This document shows positions 56,301 through 64,000 of a DNA stretch of 64,000 nt, piece by piece. The stretch is from assembly GCA_037976565.1 (NCBI GenBank), contig CP137679.1, forward strand, positions 26,584,127 to 26,648,126, in the 5' to 3' direction. Source of the stretch: Mesocentrotus franciscanus (lineage: Eukaryota; Echinodermata; Echinoidea; Camarodonta; Strongylocentrotidae). Every line of letters starts with the position of its first letter. The first letter of the stretch is position 1. The notes under the pieces are model-generated. The model saw only the letters and a program-made list of their open reading frames with translations, was not told where the DNA came from and did not search any database. The position numbers and the translations under genes were made by a program.

Positions 56301-59300
56301 TGATCTACCTTTTTCTTGATCGGTAAACTGAAAATCTTCTTTCTTTCTTTCTTTTTTTTCTTCTTCATTTTACCAGGTCGTTTTGGTAACCAAGGAGACC
56401 ATTTTCTGGGAGCTCTTTCCTTCGCTCATGGTCTGGACCGAACTCTTATTCTGCCACCATGGAATGAATACCATGTCAAAAAAAATTGGCAGGCTGTAAG
56501 TTATCCTTTTCAGGACAGGAATATTCTAAGGGCTAAACTGATGACATTACTTTAAATTGACAACAATTATTGACTATATTTTACTTATATGTTTTCCTTG
56601 TTCCAACAGAATATTATGCCCTCAAAATAATAGGCATGGTTTTAAGCTATATGTTGGAAAGTTATAAAATTGCTTATTTTGTTTCGAAAAACAGTGATTT
56701 AGAGCTTATCAATTTGTTGCCATTTTAAGGATTGTAAAGTGCCTTTTCCTTTTTTAAATTCCTGGCGTCAAATGCAATGTGGTCATGCAAGAAAAATGGA
56801 TACCGTGTGTACAAAAATGTTCACCCTTTCCTCTCGTTCATGTGTTATATTTTGTTAGGGCTCTGAATCAAAGGTTACTGAGGCAAAGCACAAAATGTGA
56901 AATGCTTGTCTTGAAAGGGTAGTACATTGTTGTATTAATATTATATAGCACATTGTCTACATAATTGCATGACATGATCTTATGTTCCTTTTTCATCTAT
57001 AGAAATAACTTTACAAAAATTGCACGTCTTATTGAAAACTCTTGCATTTCCAGGTTCAAATTCCCTATTCTCTTGCGTTTCCAGGTTCAAATTCCCTTTG
57101 ACAAGTACTTCAAGGTTGACCCGCTCCGTGAATATCATCGGGTCATCACCATGGAAACCTTCATGGAGGAGTTAGCCCCATCTTTGTGGCCAGAAGGGAA
57201 ACGTACAGGTATGAAGGTGGTCTCTTGAAAGACGGACTAATTTATTCTCGTATTCATCATATTCAGACTGACGTGAAAATGTATTCATTCAAGTTACAGT
57301 CTAATATGTTGGGATCTTTCTTTCCCTAGTTACAAGTCGGCCCGGTCTGGTACATTTCAATTCGTTAGAACGAAGGTGGCTGGGTGGGGTGGATGAGGTG
57401 GAGATGTCCTGGTCTAATGGATAAGTCCCCGGACTATTAAGCACAAGATACAGGATTCAAATCCCCATCACGGCACTATACTGTCCTTTTAGATCCTTAC
57501 AATGCTAGAGCGCTGTCTTGGCAGCAATGCGAAAGCCGGGGTAATAACAGTGGAGCAACAATAGAGCACCAGAAGAGTTAGGTATGACAAACACTAGTGC
57601 TGTACAATTAGAACCCACTATTATTATTATTATCATCATCATTATTATTATTGTTATTGTCGTTGTTGTTGTGATGATGATGATGATGTTGAAGTTCATT
57701 CTTTTCTTTTTCTAGGATTCTGCTACCATTTGAGAGATAAAGGAGACTGCATGATGAAAGAAAGCAATCCTTTCGGGCCATTTTGGAATAACTTTGACAT
57801 TGACTTCAACAAGTTTGCAGAATATGGTCCGCTTTCCTATAACACACATGCACCAGGTGTGCGTGAAATGTGGGGAGAAAGGTATGATATCGTCGTCTCA
57901 AGAAAGGGCCACTTTTCAGTGAATGTGCTTAGAATTTGAATATTATTTGTCTTGTGTTTGTGTTCGGCTCTGAGGGACTACGAGCATAGTGGAGGTGAAG
58001 AGCTTCATGGTAAGTAGATTCCTGATAGACCTAATGTTCCAAACTATACATTCCTCTATTTTTCTGAAAACATGTACAGAAAAACCAGACATATTTACTG
58101 AAGACTATACATTTCCAATTATTTAATACCTAGAAAAAATCATACCGGAAGGATGATGGTATTAAAGCTGTAGCACAGCTGCCAACCATTCCCATTTTGG
58201 AGGAATTATTTCTTTTTTTTAACTGTCAAAGTAATGTTATGACTTATGAACCCTAAGATTCCTCTCTTATCTGAAAACTGCTGTGCAAAAGCATACAGAA
58301 TATATGTTTTCCTAATTTACATTCAGAGATGCCTAATTTTAGCTTTGGAAGGTTGGCCGGTAAGCTATAGCAAATTAAAGCTGCCAACCGTTCCCAATTT
58401 TGGAGGAATGATTCTATTTCTTTGGCTATAAAGATACCTCTCTTCTTCCGAAAAAAAGAAAACTTAGGAAAACTGTAACAACAAACAAAATACATCGTTT
58501 TCCTAAGTTTTCTTTGAGTGATTTCTAATGTTAGCTCTGTAGGTTCACAGGTTTGTGTATGGCGTAATGATCTCTTTTGGATTATCCAGATTTCCAGTTT
58601 CAGAGTATCCAGTGATTGCGCTTTCTGGGGCTCCGGCCGCCTTCCCGGTGACAAGGGAGGACAGAGAGCTCCATCGATATCTGCACTGGTCTGAAGAAAT
58701 TGAGAAGCAAGCAGATAAATTCATTGAGGAGAATCTCTCTGAGGGACCATTTGTTGGGGTGCACATGCGACAAGGCTCAGACTGGGTAAGCACTGGCGTA
58801 CTGATTGGGGCTTGGGGCAGTTCCCCCAAAAAAAAATCAAACGTGGGTTATTTCTAATTCGATACCAGTGGTTTACAAATGTTGCTGAAATGACATGATT
58901 TTCCAGGGTTTTTCTCACTTTTTTTAAAATTATACTTTTTTTGTGCCCCCCCTTCCCAGTTTTTGCTCATTACGCCACTGTGGGTAAGTGAAGTGTTCAG
59001 CCATGGTCAGATATGAGGCAGTAACCGCAGCACTTTTTGTGATTAAATGATATGATTTCACCCTATCCTGACTGGTTTCTGTGAGAAGTTTGAAATTTTG
59101 ACTTGATTGCAATTGAATGATACATTAATACAATTCCATCGTGGCCCAAGGTCGAATTGCAAAATCGTTTACAGATTAAAAGATACAAAGTATATACAAT
59201 CTTGATAATCATAACATACATGTATAGAACAATAAACAATAATAGAAGAACATACTAATGAAATAATTGGTATTAAACTAGACATTTTGGGAGTTGAGTA

Positions 59301-62024
59301 AAAGAAAAAGAAGGATGTTATGTAATTGAAGTGAAAAACATATAGGTGTAGGCATAACGGTATCTCGGTGCTCTTTCTAATCAGAAATCATTATTGTAAA
59401 TTGGGTTTGAAGGAAGATTGATATAATATGCAGCTACATGTATATGAAAGCCGGGGTAATAATGTGATTACAGGGCCCTCGGGGAGAACATGAGGTGATG
59501 ATGAGGTTACCCTGGGTAAACAAGACATATTATTATTATTATTATGACTAAAAAATAAAAGAAGTATTGCACAACTGATTGATGTATTACTTCATAATTT
59601 TCAAAGTATTCTATACATTCAAAATTATTTCATATCGGTGTCAGCAAATATTTTTTTTATATGTATTCTCAGTATTCTCTTGATCCACATAGATTAATGC
59701 ATGCAGGCAGGTAAAAAAAGGCGCAAAGCAACGTTTCGCCTCGCCTCAATGCCTTGGTTACGATAACGAATTTGGCGACTTGACAGACGACCTCTGCACC
59801 CTATCGTTTGACCTCGTCAAGGAACAGATTAAAGCCGTCGTCAAAAGATCAAAGCTAACGGGGTGTTTGTCGCATCTGATGTGGAACCAGACATTAAGGC
59901 TCTAAAAAAGTCTCTGCCTTCAAAGGTAAAAACAATGAAAAATTTTTTTCTTCTAATGTATTCATTCATTTCATCCATTCATTAAGTCAGGCAGTCATTT
60001 TATTCATTTATGTATTCATGTATTTATGAATTTATGTATTTATTTACTCCTGTAAACACATATCTTGATAGGATATGATGAAAAGAAAATTTAGGATCAA
60101 AGCTGTTTTGCATTCCTGTAGCATAATAAAATCATACAGTTAACAAGACAAAGGCAGACTAACGATAATAAATTTAATAACTAGAATTGCAATCGTGTTA
60201 GAACTATATGCATGCAATGACGTCAGTCTTTGCCGTCACTAATCTGTATACAGGTTGAAGTTCTCTATAGTAATTTGTAAGAAATCTGTAGCATCTAGGA
60301 TAGTGGAATTAGATAGGTAGAAATAAACGGCTAAAAATGGATCCGAAACGGACAGAAATGGCGCTTGGCAGGTCACGCATGGGTGATTTTGGAAACAGAG
60401 TTCAGTAGTGACCACAAGGGGATGCTATTAAGGACTATAAACCTACGATGTTTGAAAGGAACCTGGAGGAGAAAGGGACGTAGAAAGTGATCACAAGCAC
60501 TGCGTGTAAAGCCAATGGGATTTGACTTGATGAAGAACATGCCAGAACAGAAATTATCATTTTTGCAGAATCATCCTTTTTTAAAGATTTTTTTTTTGAG
60601 GGCGGGGGCTTTAAAGCAGATTTTTTTGCTTGGCTCATTTAACCCTTTTCATTTGTTTAAAATAAATCACTTGTCTTATTCTTTTGAAAACATGTGGTCA
60701 TTTATGATAAAGAAAGAAAATTGAAAATGTTATTTTGATTTTGCTTGCATGTTGTCCAATGAGAATTTGGAGGAACTAGAAAGTTGTTAATTGCTACATT
60801 GGATGCTTAACATAGAAAGTAAATTCATACACATTTGTGCATTTTGTTTAAAGACTAATGTAACAAGAATTTACAATCAATGCTCCCATCACATAAATTT
60901 ATGATCTATGTTGAGAATTTCAGTTTAGCAGTTTAAAGAGAATCATTAAAGATAAATATATACATTATAACAAAATGAGAGATTTGATTACTGGTAATCA
61001 AAAGATAGAAATGGTAAAATAATAATGCTGATCACCTATGACAGATGTTTGTAATTCCTTAATTTCTCCAGTGTCTACCTATGTAATTTCTATTTCAATG
61101 TTTTACAGTGTTTTTGTTTTACACCTCACCTTTATTTTCAAAAATTGCTTTCTCTGATTTATGAAATTCAAACTTGAGTTCATAACCGTATTTGAAGTTT
61201 CGGTAAGAATAAGCTAGATGAAAATTACATGAATTTATTTTGAACTCTGATCCCATATGTGTCATTTCAAGCATATAATCCGACTGTGCAGTATGGTGAC
61301 TTTGCTGATTGTGCCAAACACATTTACTCTTTCTATCTGTCATATGTTAACATCAAGGATATATTTGAGGCTTCTTACTAAAAACAAGAAATATTCATAT
61401 ATTCATTATTTTTTTGTCCATATTGTTATGGTGATTTGTCTTGTTTACTGCACTTCAAAAGGAAACGTCAATCAAAATGACAAAGAGATACATAATACCC
61501 GATAAAATATGAGTGTATATACATCAAAAATTCTTGTTGAAGAAAAAATCAGAGATTGAATAATCAAATTTAATAATTTTTTAATTACTATTATTGTTGT
61601 TATTGTTATTAATTTGATTATTATTATTGTTCTTATCATCATCACCATTATTTTTTGTTAATGTTGTCTTTTCATCGTTATTCATCACCATGAGGAGTTA
61701 TATCCATAATTTCAGTCCATATGCTTTATATAGGATATCCATATGCAAATATATGAGTCATTATGTATCCACAATATCATTACTTTATTTTGATTTTCAA
61801 CCATTCAGGTCAAGGTGGTCCAACACAAACCATCTAATCCACATGTTGACCTTGCCATTTTAGCCAAGTCTGATCATTACATCTGCAATTGTGCCTCGAC
61901 ATTTTCAGCGTTTGCGAAAAGAGAGAGGGATGCAGCGGGCAAGCCCTCATCCTTCTGGGGATTCGGGGAAGACTACGAAAAGATTAAGAAGACAAAGTCG
62001 AGGGAATCCCCCGATGAGTTATGA
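53170..62024 (+). CDS. POFUT1: GDP-fucose protein O-fucosyltransferase 1, seven coding exons
   Basis: POFUT1 transfers fucose from GDP-fucose to Ser/Thr of EGF-like repeats (Notch and others) in the ER. Coding exons: 53170-53311, 56377-56495, 57085-57208, 57716-57881, 58590-58785, 59693-59925 and 61809-62024. Phases join as 1, 0, 1, 2, 0, 0. The length of about 398 residues compares with ~388 in human. Recognised segments: signal peptide; [36 protein letters not shown]; the sugar-nucleotide site [10 protein letters not shown] with its conserved Arg; F-A-S-P-Q-C; K-R-E-R-D; C-terminal P-D-E-L, an ER-retention-type tail (human R-D-E-F). Exon total 1196 nt is one short of a multiple of three because of a disruption in exon 6. 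A splice acceptor at 53161-53162 implies an upstream 5' UTR exon. Confidence 0.93.
54064..54260 (-). mobile_element. LINE 3' terminus in POFUT1 intron
   Basis: TTGAATTGAATTGAATTTAT on the plus strand matches the tail of the LINE at 43133. AT-rich 3' UTR follows, with no coding remnant. Confidence 0.4.
54770..56222 (-). mobile_element. L1/Tx1-like LINE ORF2 C-terminal fragment, antisense in POFUT1 intron
   Basis: A minus-strand frame of 350 codons (55167-56219) is uninterrupted. Near residues 236-253 it has C-S-L-C ... H-L-F-W-E-C, the zinc-knuckle pattern C-x2-C-x8-H-x4-C found after the reverse-transcriptase domain of L1-like elements. [13 protein letters not shown] upstream also fits. It is 5' truncated at ~56222 next to a CA repeat. 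The 3' UTR runs to an A-rich end near 54770. The open frame suggests recent insertion. Confidence 0.75.
56377..56495 (+). CDS. POFUT1: POFUT1 coding exon 2
   Basis: Phase 1 in, phase 0 out. It encodes [14 protein letters not shown] and L-P-P-W-N-E-Y-H-V. The position equivalent to the human L-N-R-T sequon reads L-D-R-T, so that glycosylation site is absent. Confidence 0.9.
57085..57208 (+). CDS. POFUT1: POFUT1 coding exon 3
   Basis: It encodes [14 protein letters not shown] and [16 protein letters not shown]. The acceptor and start of this exon are duplicated 31 nt upstream (acceptor at 57052-57053). The downstream copy is chosen because it keeps the frame. Donor GTATGA in phase 1. Confidence 0.88.
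57400..57680 (+). mobile_element. tRNA-derived SINE in POFUT1 intron
   Basis: A-box-like TGGTCTAATGGATAAG (57410-57425) and B-box-like GGATTCAAATCC (57453-57464) give a tRNA-like head. The anticodon arm does not fold cleanly. The tail GAAAGCCGGGGTAATAA and ATT/ATC repeats follow; the same tail module recurs at 59449-59545. Confidence 0.6.
57716..57881 (+). CDS. POFUT1: POFUT1 coding exon 4
   Basis: Acceptor TTTTCTAG, phase 1 in, phase 2 out. It encodes [15 protein letters not shown] and [12 protein letters not shown], matching the human N-P-F-G-P-F-W-D region. Confidence 0.9.
58590..58785 (+). CDS. POFUT1: POFUT1 coding exon 5 with the GDP-fucose site
   Basis: Phase 2 in, phase 0 out. It encodes [16 protein letters not shown] and ends [13 protein letters not shown] contains the conserved catalytic Arg. 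The donor TGG|GTAAG is part of an 8-bp target duplication of the MITE that begins 5 nt later. Confidence 0.92.
58791..58980. mobile_element. 190-bp hAT MITE inserted at a POFUT1 splice donor
   Basis: The ends CACTGGCGTA and TACGCCACTG are near-perfect inverted repeats. Flanking octamer TGGGTAAG is identical at 58783-58790 and 58981-58988. It is the short relative of the element at 304-2269. The second octamer recreates a potential donor (GTAAGTG). Confidence 0.9.
59449..59545 (+). mobile_element. SINE tail module
   Basis: GAAAGCCGGGGTAATAATGT through an (ATT)n tail, matching the 3' part of the SINE at 57400. No tRNA-like head is present. Confidence 0.45.
59693..59925 (+). CDS. POFUT1: POFUT1 coding exon 6, frame disrupted by one base
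   Basis: The acceptor is CCACATAG. It starts [10 protein letters not shown] (human K-N-A-C-A-M-L-K-D-G) and continues F-A-S-P-Q-C-L-G-Y. After V-K near 59841-59858 the homology shifts frame to [13 protein letters not shown]. The length of 233 nt, with phase 0 on both sides, implies one missing base (or two extra). Donor GTAAAA. Confidence 0.85.
61809..62024 (+). CDS. POFUT1: POFUT1 coding exon 7 and stop
   Basis: Acceptor CCATTCAG, phase 0. It encodes [21 protein letters not shown] and [17 protein letters not shown]. It ends E-S-P-D-E-L before TGA. Confidence 0.92.
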   Translation, partial: VKVVQHKPSNPHVDLAILAKSDHYICNCASTFSAFAKRERDAAGKPSSFWGFGEDYEKIKKTKSRESPDEL

Positions 62025-62265
62025 GGACAGCTACAGTACTGAAAAGAAAAAACAACAACAACATAGTTTTGAACAGTGTATAAAATAGTGTGAACTGTGG
62101 ACAGTGTATGAATACACTTTGACACGATGCGTTCCCATTGTCAACTTCCTCATCCTTATCCTCATCGAATAATCTGGTCAGTGTGACTGGGATATCAGAC
62201 ACATTGCGTCACACTTTTGTAACACAGTGCTAAAACTAAAGAGCTGTGAAGCCAGTTTGAAAATA
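62025..62265 (+). other. Probable POFUT1 3' UTR
   Basis: Non-coding sequence after the stop. No AATAAA was seen in this stretch. Confidence 0.4.
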
Positions 62266-62446
62266 GTGTGTGTGTATTGGGTTTTTACAGACGTGTATCA
62301 ATCAGATATGATTATTTACGTCTGGGGACCGACCTTTAACGTCACCATCCGAAAGACGCGATTCAGTTTCGAACCTGCGTCCTCGGCTGAATCAGTTTGT
62401 AACTTCCACTGTTAGCTGGATTACAGGCGCACGCCACAACGCCTAG
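62266..62446 (-). mobile_element. tRNA-derived SINE, copy 2 (uninterrupted)
   Basis: The reverse complement of the 48560-48735 sequence, including B-box GGTTCGAAAC and the 5' tip AGGCGTTGTGGCGTGCGCC. It serves as the empty-site reference for the insertion at 47347. Confidence 0.65.
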
Positions 62447-63202
62447 TGTAGACACTGTGTGTTTATATTGTTCAAATGTTCCAAGTCTAAATTTTTCATA
62501 AAGGCTGCTTTAGCTGTACACTCTTGTTTGGCCACAGTGGATATGTGCCTCTGTTTTACTGTGTCCACTTTGGGTTACATAGTGTTGCTCTTTCACTATG
62601 GCCATAGGTTTTCACAATAATATGGTTGTTTCACTGTGACCATAGTAGTTCACACTTTGCCAATGAGTTGTTCACTATGTTCATATTTCACGGTAGCCAG
62701 GGTGAAAAGAGTGTGAACACTGTGTTTTCATATTGTCAGTGCCATACTGAAATATTCTAACATTTCAATCTATGACACTATGTCCTTTCCAAGGGGTTTA
62801 TTTGTACGTGTATTTCATATAAGGTATGTGGGCTTACATTTTTCTTATTTATCTTCATACCACAATTCAGAAGTGCCATTCACTTGTATATATATATATA
62901 TATATATTATATACCTCACTTTAGAAATCGAGTCATCTGATTGGTCGAAATTGGAGTCGTGATTTTAGCCATACCCCTCCCACCAGTCAATATTCTTTTG
63001 AAAAGTGCCCTCATCATGCGATATCCATTGGTTTACGTGTTAATTAACTTAGTTTTTGCGGAGCGCGGCTACTTTAGCACACAAAATCGAGTGCGCCTAA
63101 GCTACCTGCAAGTTTATTAACACGTTTACCTCGATAGCGTAAACAAACTTGATTACCATGATTGACCAGTAAGTCGCACATATATTATATGACCCTTTTT
63201 TG
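62447..63202. other. Downstream of POFUT1, no gene seen
   Basis: Contains a (TA)n microsatellite at 62887-62908. The sequence is otherwise unremarkable. Confidence 0.4.
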
Positions 63203-63357
63203 GTATATAAAAGAGATAATGACTGCTTTAATATTAGGGGAATAGTGCATCCTGATATCACCCCTCGGCACGCCTCGGGGTGATATCAGGATGCAACATC
63301 TCCTTCAGCCTATAAAACAACTATTCCCCTCATAGCAGTCATTATCTCTATAACACA
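63203..63357. repeat. Palindromic element
   Basis: GAGATAATGACTGCT and AGGGGAATAGT pair with ACTATTCCCCT and AGCAGTCATTATCTC. The centre GCATCCTGATATCACCCC pairs with its exact complement. A MITE is likely. Confidence 0.55.
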
Positions 63358-64000
63358 GAGCTCAGTGAATACCCACAAGTCCGTTTTTTGTGCGCAGTTG
63401 CCATTCAATTACGCGTAAAAATATGAAACAAACTTTTTGTGAAGGTTTACCACTCCATATCTGTACAAGCCTTAAGACTGACTCGAGTTTATCAGCAGTA
63501 TGAAAGAAACATTTGGGTAGTTTGTTTTGTAGCATAAGAGTAAATGAGTAATGTAAAAATATTGTTTATCCGTTCATGTTGTTTTAGTGAAAGTGCACTG
63601 TTTGTAATCTGGTAATCTATCTTGTCAATTATGTGACTGAAATGTTACTTCATGCTGATGCTATTTCTGACAGTTAACTGTTGCAGCTGTTTATAGAATG
63701 AAAATAGACCATTATTTTACTGGGTGAAAAGTAATGCTTATTTAAGTACAATTTGTGGAATTTGAAGTGTTGTGATGAGTGCAATATATAGTAGCATAGA
63801 GTTGTGCTTTTTGAAAATGCTCTTCTAAAGTTATTTTTTTTTAAAATGCAAAAAGTTATAAATCGTATCTGTTGGAGAAGACGATTTCTCAGGTTCACTG
63901 TGCTACAAAATGGAAAAGATAACCTATGGATCAGATTGCAGCAGAGTGCATCTAAGAACCATAGAACCTATAAGCAAGCCTTGGCGCCCAGCTACAAGGC
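63358..64000. other. No gene seen
   Basis: AT-rich sequence without recognised coding or repeat features. Confidence 0.4.

Noticed and set aside
57400..57470. A functional tRNA gene.
   Set aside because: A-box and B-box are present, but the anticodon arm does not pair properly and a SINE tail follows.

Overview
The window is eukaryotic genomic DNA. It has spliced genes with GT..AG introns, non-LTR retrotransposon remnants, tRNA-derived SINEs, many palindromic DNA-transposon derivatives, microsatellites and one 500-N scaffold gap. A large array of single-exon SRCR domains beside a secreted immunoglobulin-superfamily gene points to a marine deuterostome. An echinoderm, probably a sea urchin, is most likely; this is inferred from gene content, since no sequence search was possible.

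Region 1 (1-20615, + strand) is the 3' part of a scavenger-receptor cysteine-rich (SRCR) gene. It holds 26 complete, nearly identical 321-nt cassettes (one 107-residue SRCR domain each), a 27th cut by the left window edge, a decayed pseudo-exon, a divergent SRCR exon and a terminal SRCR exon with stop codon and polyA signal. All cassettes are flanked by phase-1 introns, so any number joins in frame. Introns are 309 or 159 nt and almost as conserved as the exons. The first intron carries a 1.97-kb hAT-like insertion that itself contains a 1.04-kb fold-back element.

Region 2 (20616-30257) is intergenic and repeat-rich: a G/C-rich fold-back array, a Tc1/mariner-like element with TA duplication, palindromic MITEs and minisatellites. 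Region 3 (30258-34864, + strand) is a six-exon gene for a secreted protein with a signal peptide and four Ig domains and no visible membrane anchor. Region 4 (34865-38230) contains the gap. Region 5 (38231-40033, + strand) is a two-exon gene for a 183-residue secreted protein with dibasic sites and a Ser/Thr-rich segment. It resembles a peptide precursor in layout but was not recognised.

Region 6 (40034-53160) is transposon territory: LINE remnants, nested MITEs, a 1.2-kb palindrome inserted into a SINE, and a 4-kb element with long terminal inverted repeats. Region 7 (53163-62024, + strand) is POFUT1, GDP-fucose protein O-fucosyltransferase 1, in seven coding exons. Its fifth coding exon ends exactly where a 190-bp hAT MITE inserted and duplicated the splice donor, and its third has a duplicated splice acceptor. 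The tail (62025-64000) holds a SINE and a palindrome.

Single-base frame disruptions occur in three otherwise well-conserved exons (terminal SRCR, Ig exon 3, POFUT1 exon 6), one in each gene. Because POFUT1 is expected to be functional, consensus indel errors in the assembly are the simplest explanation. The SRCR and Ig genes are plausibly immune or recognition molecules; POFUT1 is an ER enzyme of Notch/EGF-repeat glycosylation and has no evident functional link to them.
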